This document shows positions 1-8,697 of a DNA stretch of 33,489 nt, in pieces (within the stretch, counting starts at the first letter, position 1; each line of letters begins with the position of its first letter). The position numbers and the translations under genes are program-made. The notes under the pieces are model-generated. The model saw nothing but the letters and a program-made list of their open reading frames with translations, did not search any database and was not told where the DNA came from. Where the stretch lies: positions 1 to 33,489 of the forward strand of contig JARXKK010000024.1 of assembly GCA_030278895.1 (NCBI GenBank), written 5' to 3'. This stretch comes from Acidobacteriota bacterium. Its GTDB lineage: Bacteria > Acidobacteriota > Thermoanaerobaculia > UBA5066.

Positions 1-2
1 AC

Positions 3-1922
3 CGCTGGTGGAAGTGCAACAACCTGCCGGTCTCCCAGTTCTACCACGTGTCCGTTGACGAAAAAGAGCCGTACCAGGTGTACGGCGGCCTGCAGGACAA
101 CAGCTCGTGGGCCGGCGATTCCTCATATCCCGGTGGCATCACGAACGGCCGCTGGGAGAACCTCTTCGGCGGCGACGGATTCTGGGTGTTCGTGGATCCC
201 GCCGACCCGAACTTCGTTTACGCGGAGGCGCAGGGCGGCTTCATCGGACGGATCGACCGGAAGAACCTCGCCGCCCGCGACATCCAGCCGAAGGCTCTCT
301 ACAAGGAAAAACTCCGCTGGAACTGGAACGCGCCGATCCACCTCTCGCGCCTCGAGAAGGGAAAGCTCTACCTCGGCGCGCAGTTCCTGTTCGTGACGAA
401 AGACGGCGGCCAGTCGTGGCAGCGGATCTCGCCCGATCTCACGACGAACGATCCGGAGAAGCAGAAGCAGGAGCAGTCGGGCGGCATCACGGTCGACAAC
501 TCCGCCGCCGAGATGCACACGACGATCTACTCGATCTCCGAGAGCCCGCGCGACGGGAAGACGATCTGGGTGGGCACCGACGACGGCAACCTCCAGCTCA
601 CGAGGGACGGCGGGGCCGTGTGGACGAACCTCGTGAAGAACGTGCCCGGCCTTCCGCCCGCGAGCTGGGTTTCGTGGATCGAGGCCGGCCCGCACGCCGA
701 CGGCGCCGCGTACGCGGCCTTCGACCGCCATACTTTCGGCGACCTTTCGCCCTGGGTCTACGCGACGAAAGACTTCGGGAAGACGTGGGAGCGCATCGCG
801 GGCCCGTCTTCGGGCGTCCGCGGCTGGGCGTACGTGATCAAGGAAGACCCCGTGCGAGAGGGCCTTCTTTATCTCGGAACGGAGTTCGGGCTCTGGATCT
901 CCGGGGACGCCGGAAAGACGTGGAGGGAATTCAAGGGCGGGAACTTCCCGTCCGTCTCCGTGCGGGACCTCGCGTTCCAGACGCGCGATCAGGACCTCGT
1001 CGTCGCGACGCACGGGCGAGGGATCTGGATCGTCGACGACCTGACGCCGCTCCGCGCGCTCACCCAGGACGTCCTCGCGAAGGACGTCGCGTTCCTCCCG
1101 GGACGCCCGGTCGTCCAGAAGGCGCGCGGCCAGGGCGGGTGGCCCGAAGGCGACGCCTCGTACACGGGCCCGAACCCGCCGGCCGGCGCGGACATTTCCT
1201 ACTTCCAGAAGACCCGCCACACGTTCGGGCGCATGAGGCTCGAGGTCCTCGACGCGTCGGGCCGCGTCGTCGACACACTGCCCGCAGGCAAGAGGAAGGG
1301 GATCAACCGCGTCATGTGGTCGATGCAGGAGAAGCCCCCGCGCGTGCCGACGGCCGCGCAGACGGGCGGCGCGAGCAGCGGGCCGCGCGTCCTGCCCGGC
1401 ACGTACACCGTGCGCCTCACGAAGGGCAAGGACGTCGTCGAGACGCCGCTCGTCGTCTCACTCGACCCGAAGGCTCCGTTCACGCTCGCCGACCGCAAGG
1501 CCCAGTACGACGCCGCGATGCACGCCCACGCGCTCTTCGGGCGCATGAGCGAAGCCGTGGACCGTTTGAACCGGCAACGGGCGGTCGCGGCCGAGCGCGC
1601 GAAGGGCCTTCCGGCGGGCGACGCCGTGCGCAAGGATCTCGACGCGTTCGCGGCGAAGGCGGACGCGATCCGCAAGGACGTCGTCGCGACGTCCGAGGGC
1701 GGCGCGATCACCGGCGAGGAGCGCCTGCGCGAGCACCTCGCATACGTCTATGACGCGCTCCTCTCGTACGAGGGCCGGCCGGGCGACTACCAGGTCGAGC
1801 GGGTCGCCGTCCTCGAGCGCGAGCTGAAGGACGTGGAGGCGCGCGCGACGGAACTGGCCGTGAGAGACCTCTCGGCTCTGAACAAGACGCTGAGGGAGAA
1901 GAAGGTCGCGCCGATCGAGTAG
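3..1922 (+). CDS. BNR/VPS10-like beta-propeller protein, 5' truncated by window edge
   Basis: The reading frame is open to the left edge: codons from position 3 read RWWKCNNLPVSQFYHV and run straight into the tracked ORF, so the GTG at 48 is internal and the gene starts upstream. The family signature LPVSQFYHVSVD...YGGLQDN is visible, followed by repeated BNR (Asp-box) motifs such as TKDGGQSW, TRDGGAVW, TKDFGKTW and SGDAGKTW, which form the blades of a propeller. The last roughly 200 residues are charged and helix-rich, after a beta-rich segment with LPGTYTVRL. Such proteins are often annotated as glycosyl hydrolase, sortilin or VPS10-domain proteins and are usually exported. The substrate is unknown and hydrolase activity is not established for the family. 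The N-terminus and any signal peptide lie outside the window. The gene converges on the esterase gene with a 21-base gap. Confidence 0.88.
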   Translation, partial: RWWKCNNLPVSQFYHVSVDEKEPYQVYGGLQDNSSWAGDSSYPGGITNGRWENLFGGDGFWVFVDPADPNFVYAEAQGGFIGRIDRKNLAARDIQPKALYKEKLRWNWNAPIHLSRLEKGKLYLGAQFLFVTKDGGQSWQRISPDLTTNDPEKQKQEQSGGITVDNSAAEMHTTIYSISESPRDGKTIWVGTDDGNLQLTRDGGAVWTNLVKNVPGLPPASWVSWIEAGPHADGAAYAAFDRHTFGDLSPWVYATKDFGKTWERIAGPSSGVRGWAYVIKEDPVREGLLYLGTEFGLWISGDAGKTWREFKGGNFPSVSVRDLAFQTRDQDLVVATHGRGIWIVDDLTPLRALTQDVLAKDVAFLPGRPVVQKARGQGGWPEGDASYTGPNPPAGADISYFQKTRHTFGRMRLEVLDASGRVVDTLPAGKRKGINRVMWSMQEKPPRVPTAAQTGGASSGPRVLPGTYTVRLTKGKDVVETPLVVSLDPKAPFTLADRKAQYDAAMHAHALFGRMSEAVDRLNRQRAVAAERAKGLPAGDAVRKDLDAFAAKADAIRKDVVATSEGGAITGEERLREHLAYVYDALLSYEGRPGDYQVERVAVLERELKDVEARATELAVRDLSALNKTLREKKVAPIE

Positions 1923-1943
1923 AGAATTCCCCCTCTTCACCCT

Positions 1944-2633
1944 CTAAGAGAATCTCTTCAGAAACTCTTTCACATCCGGGAATGAGGCGGACGGCACGTT
2001 GTGGCCGCCGTCATACATTCGGTGCTCTGCCGATCGGAAGCGCGTCGCGAGGATCTCCTTGTAGGGCGCGATGCGCGAGCCGGGGTAGTAAGGGTCGCTA
2101 TTCGTCGAGACATGGAGGACGTCCGTCGCGCCCGAGGCGGCGGTCGTCTCGCCCGGGCCGGTCCACTCGCCGGGCACGCCGCCGCAGAACGCGAGGACCG
2201 CGGGGAACGGGATGCCGCCGGGCGGGTCGGCCGCGAGCCGGTAGTTGAACGAACAGGGCTGGCTGAAGCCCGCGAGGATCGCGCGGGTGGGATCGCCGCC
2301 ATTTTCGGCGGCCCAGGCGAGAGCGGCCACGGCGGCGCGCCTGTGAACGATCCGATTGTCCTCCGCGCGCGGCGAGACGCCCCAGTGGAAGCCCCGCTTC
2401 GTCTCGGGGTCGTCCACGCCCGTCACGAGCGTGGAATGCGGTCCTTGCAGGGACAGGACGAGAAAAGACGCCGGCGCGGTCTTCAGGAGTACCGCCAGAA
2501 ACGACTCGGCGTCCATCCCGTAGCCGTGCATCCCGAGGAGGACGGGCGCGGGGCCGGGGCCTCCCTCCGGCCTTCTCGCGAGGAGGCGCAGAGGTACCGC
2601 AACCGACAGGAACGCCTCGACTTGTCCCGCCAC
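1944..2633 (-). CDS. Alpha/beta hydrolase (phospholipase/carboxylesterase-like)
   Basis: A 229-residue single-domain alpha/beta hydrolase. The oxyanion-hole region reads GMHGYGMD (about residues 34-41). The nucleophile elbow is GFSQ with Ser124, and plausible acid and base residues are Asp180 (NSDPYY) and His211 (DGGHNVP), in the order and spacing typical of the family. This resembles small carboxylesterases and lysophospholipases of the YpfH/Est type. No signal peptide is evident, so it is probably cytoplasmic. The start used is a GTG at 2633; no ATG in this frame precedes the conserved first strand. It is divergent from the ABC transporter genes, with only 62 bases between the starts. The actual ester substrate cannot be read from sequence. 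Confidence 0.82.
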   Translation of the reverse strand: MAGQVEAFLSVAVPLRLLARRPEGGPGPAPVLLGMHGYGMDAESFLAVLLKTAPASFLVLSLQGPHSTLVTGVDDPETKRGFHWGVSPRAEDNRIVHRRAAVAALAWAAENGGDPTRAILAGFSQPCSFNYRLAADPPGGIPFPAVLAFCGGVPGEWTGPGETTAASGATDVLHVSTNSDPYYPGSRIAPYKEILATRFRSAEHRMYDGGHNVPSASFPDVKEFLKRFS

Positions 2634-2674
2634 CCGGCCTCCTTCGGGAACTCCCGGCCCGCCTCTCTCGTACT

Positions 2675-2686
2675 AGAGGAGGTGAG
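2675..2686 (+). promoter_or_regulatory. Strong Shine-Dalgarno site of the ABC ATPase gene
   Basis: An AGAGGAGGTGAG stretch lies about 9 bases before the ATG at 2696 and fixes that start. Another ATG at 2688 is out of frame and too close to the site. Confidence 0.75.
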
Positions 2687-2695
2687 GATGTTGGC

Positions 2696-3691
2696 ATGAC
2701 CGCCGCGATCGAGGTCCGGGGCCTCCAGAAAACCTATCGCGAGGGCCTCGGGGGCCGCGAGGTGAGGGCCCTGGCCGGTATCGACTTCGCCGTTCAGCCC
2801 GGTGAATTGTTCGGCCTTCTCGGCCCGAACGGGGCCGGGAAGACGACGACCGTGAAGATCCTCCTTGGTCTCACGCACGCGACGTCGGGCGAGGCGTCGC
2901 TCCTCGGCCTGCCCGCGTCCGATCCCGAGAGCCGACGCCGCGTCGGCTACCTGCCCGAGGGCCACCGCTTCCCCGGGTACCTCACGGCCCGCCAGACGCT
3001 GTCGGTCTTCGGGCGCATGTCCGGCATCGACCACGCGACGCTGAAGGCCCGCATTCCGGGCCTTCTCGAGCGCGTGCAGCTCGCCGACTGGATCGACGTG
3101 AAGGTGAAGAAGTTCTCGAAGGGCATGACGCAGCGCCTCGGCCTGGCCTCCGCGCTCGTGCACGACCCCGAGGTCCTCCTCCTCGACGAGCCGACGGACG
3201 GCGTCGATCCCGTGGGGCGCCGCGAGATCCGCGACCTCCTGCGCGCGGAGGCCGCGAAGGGCCGCGCCGTCCTCCTCAACTCTCACCTCCTCTCCGAGAT
3301 CGAGCTCACGTGCGATCGCGTGGCGGTGCTGCGCAAGGGGCAGATGGCTGCGATGGGGACGGTCGAAGAATTGACGAAGAGGGAAGAAAAGAAAGATTCT
3401 TTGAATGTCTACAAGCTGGTTGCCTCGGGGATCGACGACGCGGTCCTTGCGGCGTTTCGCGAGGCGGGCGCCGGCGCCGAGCGCGTCAACGGGCACTTCC
3501 GCGTCGCGGCCCGCGACCCGAGGCATCTGAACGTGCTCATCGACGTCGCGCGTCAGCGCGGCGCGCTCCTGACCGAGCTCACTCCTGAGAAATCCACCCT
3601 CGAAGACGTGTTCGTGGATCTCGTGCGCGCCGGCGATTCCGCCGACGCGGCCCCCTCTTCACCTTCTAGGAAATCCGAAAGCGCCCTATGA
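2696..3691 (+). CDS. ABC transporter ATP-binding protein
   Basis: 331 residues with a complete nucleotide-binding domain: Walker A GPNGAGKTT (about 43-51), signature SKGMTQ (about 141-146), Walker B VLLLDEP (about 160-166) and H-loop His197 (NSHLLSE). The C-terminal extension of roughly 100 residues ends in EKSTLEDVFVDL, the ending typical of the ABC-2 exporter class (CcmA/NosF/YadG-like). It would energise the membrane protein encoded next. Its stop overlaps the permease start by 4 bases (ATGA), indicating translational coupling. The substrate is unknown. Family-level assignment is secure, transport direction (export) is inferred from the class. Confidence 0.95.
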   Translation: MTAAIEVRGLQKTYREGLGGREVRALAGIDFAVQPGELFGLLGPNGAGKTTTVKILLGLTHATSGEASLLGLPASDPESRRRVGYLPEGHRFPGYLTARQTLSVFGRMSGIDHATLKARIPGLLERVQLADWIDVKVKKFSKGMTQRLGLASALVHDPEVLLLDEPTDGVDPVGRREIRDLLRAEAAKGRAVLLNSHLLSEIELTCDRVAVLRKGQMAAMGTVEELTKREEKKDSLNVYKLVASGIDDAVLAAFREAGAGAERVNGHFRVAARDPRHLNVLIDVARQRGALLTELTPEKSTLEDVFVDLVRAGDSADAAPSSPSRKSESAL

Positions 3692-4542
3692 GAGCGCTCG
3701 CCGCCAACATCGAAGAGGTCTTCCGCGAAGCGGCGGCTCGCTGGACGCTGCTCGCGTACTTCGCGCTGTCGTCGCTCTTCATTCTCCTCTTCGCCGTCGC
3801 CGTGAACCTCGACGTCGTGAACGGCGCCCTCGCGGGCGCGAAAATCTTCGGCGCGAACGTCCAGATGGGCCGCCAGAGCGTGGACCTCGACAAGCTCGTC
3901 CTCGGTTTCGAGTCCGGCTTCGCGGGCTTTCTCTACGTCGTCGGGACCTTCCTCGCGATCTTCGCCACCGCGCACCTCGTGCCGCGCCTCCAGGAGAAGG
4001 GAACGATCGACCTCTATCTGTCGCGCCCCGTCGGCCGCGTGCCGCTCCTCCTCTCGCGCTATCTCGGGGGCCTGCTGCTCTCCGCCTCGAACGTCGTCTA
4101 TCTCCTCGGCGCCATGTGGCTCCTCGTCATCTGGAAGACGCACCTCGTGCACCCGCGTTTCTTCTTCGCGGCCGGGATCATCCTGTTCGGGATCGCCGCG
4201 CTCATGGCCTTCGCGTTCCTCGTCGGGACGCTGACGTCCTCGACGGCCGTCTCGATCATGGCGACGTTCGCTCTCTTCTTCGTTTCCGCGATTCTCTCCA
4301 ACCACGACCGCATCGCGGCCGCGGTCTCGACCGAGTGGGCCGCCCAGCTCGTCCATGGCCTCTACTGGGTTTTTCCCAAGACCGCGCAGCTCGGGGGCGC
4401 GGTCGTCGCCCTCGTGATGGGCGACGAGGGCCCGCGCCGGATGCGCGACGCTCTCACCCTCCAGCCCTTCCTCACGACGGGCCTCTTCGGAGCCGTCTGT
4501 CTCACGCTCGCGTGCCTCCGTTTCCGGAGAAAGGACTTCTGA
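3688..4542 (+). CDS. ABC-2 type transporter permease
   Basis: 284 residues with about six hydrophobic segments: near 19-40, 78-98, 128-150, 158-180, 186-204 and 263-280, plus a weaker one near 235-250. It has the architecture of ABC-2 permeases, with a soluble loop after the first helix and a charged motif between helices (LQEKGTIDLYLSRPVGR) that is frequent in this class. The start codon overlaps the ATPase stop (ATGA), so the two are surely one operon. The gene for an exported protein begins two bases after its stop. No substrate can be assigned. Confidence 0.9.
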   Translation: MRALAANIEEVFREAAARWTLLAYFALSSLFILLFAVAVNLDVVNGALAGAKIFGANVQMGRQSVDLDKLVLGFESGFAGFLYVVGTFLAIFATAHLVPRLQEKGTIDLYLSRPVGRVPLLLSRYLGGLLLSASNVVYLLGAMWLLVIWKTHLVHPRFFFAAGIILFGIAALMAFAFLVGTLTSSTAVSIMATFALFFVSAILSNHDRIAAAVSTEWAAQLVHGLYWVFPKTAQLGGAVVALVMGDEGPRRMRDALTLQPFLTTGLFGAVCLTLACLRFRRKDF

Positions 4543-4544
4543 CC

Positions 4545-5561
4545 ATGAAGAGACTCGCCTCCACCGCTCTCGCCCTGGCCTTCGCCACGATCGCGCTCCC
4601 GGCCGCCGCCCGCGGCGGCAGCGACGACGCGCTCGCGCTCGTCCCGACGGACGCGGCCTCCGTCGGCGTGATCCACGTCGCGGACCTGCGGTCCAGCCCG
4701 CTCGCCGCGCGGCTCTTCTCGGACACCGACCGCATCATCGTGGACGGCGACGCGCAGCATTTTCTGGAAGCCGCGCGACTCAACCCGAAGGAGGACGTGG
4801 ATCTCGTCGTCGCGGCCGGTTCGCCGAAAGGGGCCGGTGGGAGTGACGGATGGGGACTCGTCCTCTTCGAGGGGCGCTTCGATCCGGCGCGGCTCTCTCA
4901 GGCGCTCGTCGACAGAGGTGCGACGCGCAAGTCCACGCCCGCGGGCGAGTACCTCCTTCTGAAGAACGAGCACCCCGACGGTTCATCCCATGGCAACGGC
5001 CCCGCGGCGATCGCCTTCGCGAGCACGCACCTCGTGATCGCGGGCTCCGAGTCCGCGGTCGTCACGGCTCTTGCGCAGCGGAGCGGGGGCGGCACGGGGT
5101 TCTCTTCGGGTGCCGGCCTCGGCCGCCACCTCTCACGCATCGACTCCAGCGCGTCCGCCTGGGCTCTCGTGGACGTCGCGCGCATTCCGGCGAAGGACGC
5201 CGCGATGCGGCGGGCGCAGGCTCAGGGGTCGGGGAACGACGCCGCGACGGCGCTCGTCTCGTCCATGAAGTCCGTTCAGTTTCTCGCGCTCCAGGCGACC
5301 GCGAAGGGCGACGCTCTGAAGCTCAACGCGACCGGCCTCGTCAGCGACGGCGAGACGGCCGGCCTCATGGAGGACGCGCTTCGCGGCGTTCTCGCGGCCT
5401 GGCGCCTCGCGGCCCAGGAGAAGTCCCCGGAGACCGTTTCGATGCTCCGCAAGTTCACGGTCTCGCGCGACAAGACGACCGTTTCGATCAGCGGCACGCT
5501 CTCCGGCGCGGCCGTGCGCGCTCTCGCCGAGAAGAAGCACGCGGACAAGCTCGCCGACTGA
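4545..5561 (+). CDS. Exported protein of unknown function, co-operonic with the ABC transporter
   Basis: The tracked ORF opens at 4116, but the gene should start at the ATG at 4545: this gives a signal peptide (MKRLASTALALAFATIALPAAARG) and sits two bases after the permease stop. The mature part of about 315 residues begins DALALVPTDAASVGVIHVADL and alternates beta strands and helices, with no cysteine pairs or recognisable catalytic motif. It loosely recalls periplasmic proteins of the DUF3352 style, but I do not assign it. The tight spacing suggests that it works with the transporter or is exposed where the transporter acts. Function unknown. Confidence 0.82.
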   Translation: MKRLASTALALAFATIALPAAARGGSDDALALVPTDAASVGVIHVADLRSSPLAARLFSDTDRIIVDGDAQHFLEAARLNPKEDVDLVVAAGSPKGAGGSDGWGLVLFEGRFDPARLSQALVDRGATRKSTPAGEYLLLKNEHPDGSSHGNGPAAIAFASTHLVIAGSESAVVTALAQRSGGGTGFSSGAGLGRHLSRIDSSASAWALVDVARIPAKDAAMRRAQAQGSGNDAATALVSSMKSVQFLALQATAKGDALKLNATGLVSDGETAGLMEDALRGVLAAWRLAAQEKSPETVSMLRKFTVSRDKTTVSISGTLSGAAVRALAEKKHADKLAD

Positions 5562-5642
5562 GTCAGCCGCGGCCCGGGACCCCGTTCTCCGGCAGACGCC
5601 TTTCCTCTCTTCGGGCCTACACTCCTTCGAACAGGAGGACGA

Positions 5643-6485
5643 ATGAAAGGCTACCGCTGCCTCGGGGTCCTGCTCGCGGCCGGCGTCATCGCGGCCCCCG
5701 CCCTTGCCCAGACGGGCAACGCCTACTACCAGCATCAGCGCGGGATGGACGAGACTTTCCGGCTCGACGTCGGAGGTTTCATCCAGAAATTCACGACGAA
5801 CCTCCGGGCGGGTGACGCCATCGGCAGCGCGGGCACCCCGTTCGGCCTCGAGGACGTGCTCGGCGCGCCCGATTCGAAGACGACACTTCGCGTGGACGGA
5901 GCTCTCCGCCTGAGCCGCCGCAGCAGCTTCCTCTTCGGGTATCGGACGTCCAGCCGGTCGAGCTCCGTCGCCCTCCAGCGCGACGTCTCGTTCGGCGACC
6001 AGACGTTCCACGTCGGCGGGCAGGTCGATTCCGAGCTCCGCGTGGACGTCGGCGAGCTCTACTACGCGTACGCGCTCGTGAACAACGGCGATGCCGAGCT
6101 CGCGCTCATGCTCGGCGTCTCGGCGTTCTACAACCGGGCGACGATCGCGGCCGCGGGTGCCGTCGGCGGCGTGGGCGCGGCCGCGCAGACCGAGTCGCGA
6201 AATCTCGTCGCGCCGGTTCCCGCCGTGGGACTCACCTTTCGATATGCGCTTTATCCGAAGTTTTTCGCCTGGGGAACCGCCAAGGGCATTTCGGGAACGG
6301 CCTCGGGATATCACGGCAGCATGTTGAGCTGGGCCGCCGGCCTCGACTGGTACTTCACGCGGAACATCGGGATCGGCGGCGGGTATGAATACCTCAAGCT
6401 CGACTTCGAGAAGCGCGAGGCCCGGCAGTTCGCCCTCGACTACAGGACCGACGGCCCGGTCGCGTACGTTTCGATCGCGTTCTGA
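5643..6485 (+). CDS. Outer-membrane beta-barrel protein
   Basis: 280 residues. An N-terminal signal peptide (MKGYRCLGVLLAAGVIAAPALAQ) is followed by alternating amphipathic strands rich in Tyr, Arg and Gly, and the protein ends in ...AYVSIAF. A C-terminal phenylalanine is the usual BAM-complex targeting signal of outer-membrane barrels. Strand-like segments such as FLFGYRTSSRSSS, LYYAYALVN and WYFTRNIGIGGGYEYLKL fit a small OmpA/OmpW-like barrel of 8-10 strands. A good ribosome site (AGGAGG) lies before the ATG at 5643. The cargo or ligand is unknown. The carbonic anhydrase gene follows 15 bases downstream, so co-transcription is likely. Confidence 0.82.
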   Translation: MKGYRCLGVLLAAGVIAAPALAQTGNAYYQHQRGMDETFRLDVGGFIQKFTTNLRAGDAIGSAGTPFGLEDVLGAPDSKTTLRVDGALRLSRRSSFLFGYRTSSRSSSVALQRDVSFGDQTFHVGGQVDSELRVDVGELYYAYALVNNGDAELALMLGVSAFYNRATIAAAGAVGGVGAAAQTESRNLVAPVPAVGLTFRYALYPKFFAWGTAKGISGTASGYHGSMLSWAAGLDWYFTRNIGIGGGYEYLKLDFEKREARQFALDYRTDGPVAYVSIAF

Positions 6486-6500
6486 GGCCACGGAACCGCC

Positions 6501-7193
6501 ATGAGGAAGCTTCTCGAGGGCCTGTCGCTCTTTCAGCGTGTCGCCTACCCGCGGCATCGGAAGCTCTTCGAGCGCCTCGCGAAGAACCAGACGCCGCAGG
6601 CCGTCTTCATCTCGTGCTCGGACTCGCGCGTCGTGACGAACCTTCTCGTTCAGGCCGAGCCGGGCGACCTCTTCATCATCCGCAACGCGGGCAACATCAT
6701 CCCGCCCGCGGGCTCGTCCTACGGCGGGACGACGGCCTCGCTCGAGTACGCGATCGTCGCGCTCGGGATTCGCGACGTGATCCTCTGCGGCCACTCGAAC
6801 TGCGGCGCGATGAAGGGCGTTCTCCACCCGGAGACGCTCGACGGGATGCCCGCGGTCCGGCAGTGGGTCTCGTACGCCGACGCGGCCCGCCGCGCGGCGG
6901 TCGCGGCGCATCCCGGCGCATCGGACGACGAAATGCTCGAACGCGTCGTGGACTTCAACGTCATCGCGCAGGTCCGGAACATGATGACGTTCCCGTTCGT
7001 GAGCCGCCTCGTCGAGAAGGGCGAGCTCCAGCTCCACGGCTGGGTCTACGACATCGCGACCGGCCGCGTGAAGGGCCTCGACGCGAGCGGACGGCGCTTC
7101 GTGCCGCTCGGGGGTGACGAGAAGGGCTCGCCTGACGAACGTAACGCCCTCGCGTCCGTCGAGGGCGACGAAGAATTCTGGGAGCGGCTCTAG
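6501..7193 (+). CDS. Beta-class carbonic anhydrase
   Basis: Catalyses reversible hydration of CO2 to bicarbonate in the cytoplasm. The 230-residue protein shows all beta-class hallmarks: zinc ligands Cys39, His98 and Cys101 (in SCSDSR and GHSNCGAMKG), the Asp41-Arg43 dyad in CSDSR, and the conserved RNAGNIIPP segment. Length and order match the bacterial Can/CynT family. It begins 15 bases after the barrel gene and converges on the membrane-protein gene with 24 bases between. The family is certain, the symbol (can or cynT) is not, because no cyanase or sulfate-transporter neighbour decides it. Confidence 0.95.
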   Translation: MRKLLEGLSLFQRVAYPRHRKLFERLAKNQTPQAVFISCSDSRVVTNLLVQAEPGDLFIIRNAGNIIPPAGSSYGGTTASLEYAIVALGIRDVILCGHSNCGAMKGVLHPETLDGMPAVRQWVSYADAARRAAVAAHPGASDDEMLERVVDFNVIAQVRNMMTFPFVSRLVEKGELQLHGWVYDIATGRVKGLDASGRRFVPLGGDEKGSPDERNALASVEGDEEFWERL

Positions 7194-7217
7194 GAGGCTC
7201 TAGGCAGGCGACAGGCC

Positions 7218-7928
7218 TCAGTCCTCTTCTGGGGTCTCCGGAATGCCTCCTCCGCAATGATCCGCGACGGTGCGGGCGCGGGTGACGAGGTTCGCCTCCC
7301 ACGAGCCCGGCCGGACGGGGACGCGGGCGACAGCGCGCGCGGCCTCGTCCGCGAGGGCCTTGGCTTCGGAGCAGCGCCCGGCGTGGCTCTCGACGAACGT
7401 GGCGATCGCGAGGTGTTCGGGCCGGCCGTCCAGCGCGAACGCCGCGCGGTAGAACGCGACCGCCTCCGGCCGCCGGCCGGCGTCACACGCACGCGCCAGA
7501 TTGGCGAGCGTCCACGCCTCGCCGCCCGTCAGGACGACGGCCGCCATCGGGCTTCTCAGGGAGAGTGGCGGGAGCACGCGCACGCGTCCCGCCTCGGCCG
7601 CAAGAAAGACGAGCACCCACGCGAGGACGAGCGCGGCCCGGCGGGCGATTCCCCCCGCGGGCGGCGCCGGGGTCCGCCGCCTTCCGACGGCATAACCCGC
7701 GAGAACGGCGGAGCCACCGAGGAAGCCGGCGACGGCCGGACCGAGGATGGAGGCCGGCCCGCCGAGGTGCGCCATCAGGGCGCCGACGACCGACGACACC
7801 ATGACGGCCGCGAGGCGCGTCCGCTTCCGCGCGAGCCACCCCGCGGCGAAGCCGAAGGGAAACGCGAGGAGGGAGACGAACGGAAGCCAGGCGGGCAGCA
7901 GCGCCCGAGCCGCGGAGACGGGATCCAC
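7218..7928 (-). CDS. Membrane protein with C-terminal helical (TPR-like) region, unknown function
   Basis: 236 residues starting at a GTG (7928), as no ATG lies near. About four hydrophobic helices occupy residues 10-113 (for example LLAFPFGFAAGWLA, AAVMVSSVVGALMAHL, AVAGFLGGSAVLAGYAVG, ALVLAWVLVFLAAEAG). The C-terminal half is soluble and helical with a TPR-like cadence (TLANLARACDAGRRPEAVAFYRAAFALDG). I do not recognise a named family. The gene is followed on the other strand by the carbonic anhydrase stop and preceded by the toxin-antitoxin pair 30 bases upstream, with no sign of a functional link. Confidence 0.6.
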   Translation of the reverse strand: MDPVSAARALLPAWLPFVSLLAFPFGFAAGWLARKRTRLAAVMVSSVVGALMAHLGGPASILGPAVAGFLGGSAVLAGYAVGRRRTPAPPAGGIARRAALVLAWVLVFLAAEAGRVRVLPPLSLRSPMAAVVLTGGEAWTLANLARACDAGRRPEAVAFYRAAFALDGRPEHLAIATFVESHAGRCSEAKALADEAARAVARVPVRPGSWEANLVTRARTVADHCGGGIPETPEED

Positions 7929-7957
7929 GCGCGGAGGTTAGCGCGATGGTTGCCTGG

Positions 7958-8365
7958 TCAGCGCCCGCGAAGAACCTCGAGGAACTCGCGGGGTGAAACG
8001 ACCGCGACTCCGTGCCGCGCGCGCGGTGGGAAGTGCCGGAGGCTCCCCGTGACGAGGTAGTCGGCGCGAGCCGAAATCGCGACGGCGAGAAAGACCTCGT
8101 CCTTCGGATCCGGAAGGGGCGCCAGGAGGGGCTCGGCGGAAACGAACTCGCCAGTGGCCTCGACCTGAAGCAGAAGAGACTCGACCCGTGGGGGATCGAA
8201 CCCGAACCTGCGGCGTGCCAGGACCTCACGGTACTCACCGAGGATGCGTTCCTCGAGTAAGAGGGGGAGCGTGCCCGCGGCGACGAGTCCGACGATTGTC
8301 GCGGGCGGACCGAAGGACGACCAGAGCCCCGACACCAATACGTTCGTGTCGAGGACGACCCTCAA
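7958..8365 (-). CDS. PIN-domain ribonuclease toxin (COG1569-like)
   Basis: 135 residues of a PIN fold. The acidic active-site residues expected for Mg-dependent RNases are present: Asp6 in VVLDTNVLVS, Glu44 in ILGEYREVL, Asp89 in LPDPKDEVFL and Asp102 in ARADYLVTG. It is the toxin half of a two-gene module: its start overlaps the antitoxin stop by 4 bases. The start codon is TTG (positions 8365-8363), the only start able to deliver the conserved N-terminal strand. A TTG start coupled to upstream translation would keep toxin output below antitoxin. Expected action is cleavage of RNA (tRNA, rRNA or mRNA); the target is unknown. Confidence 0.85.
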   Translation of the reverse strand: MRVVLDTNVLVSGLWSSFGPPATIVGLVAAGTLPLLLEERILGEYREVLARRRFGFDPPRVESLLLQVEATGEFVSAEPLLAPLPDPKDEVFLAVAISARADYLVTGSLRHFPPRARHGVAVVSPREFLEVLRGR

Positions 8366-8649
8366 CGCGGTCGCTTGGCGCGAACGGCCTTGATTTCGGC
8401 GTTGATCTCGCGAAGGGACATCCCCTTCGGGAACCTCCGGACGGAGTCCCGCTGAATCTCCCGAACGGCCCGCACGGCGCGATCCCGGCGCAACGCGGCG
8501 AGCGTGCTCTCGAGGGACTCCTCCCCGACGCCCGTGATGATCGCCATCGGCTTGCCGTTCGAGGTCAGGATGAGGTCCTTTTCCGTCTTGAGGTCTTTCC
8601 AGACCTTCGCCGACCGGCCCCTCAGATCGCGGACTGTGACGAACTTCAT
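8362..8649 (-). CDS. Phd/YefM-family antitoxin
   Basis: 95 residues. The N-terminal part MKFVTVRDLRGRSAKVWKDLK...LILTSNGKPMAIITG is the Phd/YefM DNA-binding fold, in which proteins dimerise on their own operator. The C-terminal Arg/Glu-rich helical tail is the region that usually wraps and neutralises the toxin. It lies upstream of, and overlaps (TGA within TTGA), the PIN toxin, the standard antitoxin-first order. Autorepression through the roughly 50-base region before 8649 is expected from the family, but no clear operator palindrome was identified there. Confidence 0.85.
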   Translation of the reverse strand: MKFVTVRDLRGRSAKVWKDLKTEKDLILTSNGKPMAIITGVGEESLESTLAALRRDRAVRAVREIQRDSVRRFPKGMSLREINAEIKAVRAKRPR

Positions 8650-8697
8650 GACTTCACCGTCACCCAGTAGTGTGCACGATCGTCACCCGGCTCACGC

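Noticed and set aside
4116-4544. Upstream extension of the exported-protein ORF
   Set aside because: Lies inside the permease gene; the ATG at 4545 gives a signal peptide.
5133-7037. 634-aa minus-strand ORF
   Set aside because: Covers the barrel and carbonic anhydrase genes antisense; composition typical of a shadow.
7193-7218. Possible hairpin between carbonic anhydrase and membrane-protein genes
   Set aside because: Only about five base pairs (GAGGC/GCCTC) and no T-run; not enough for a terminator.
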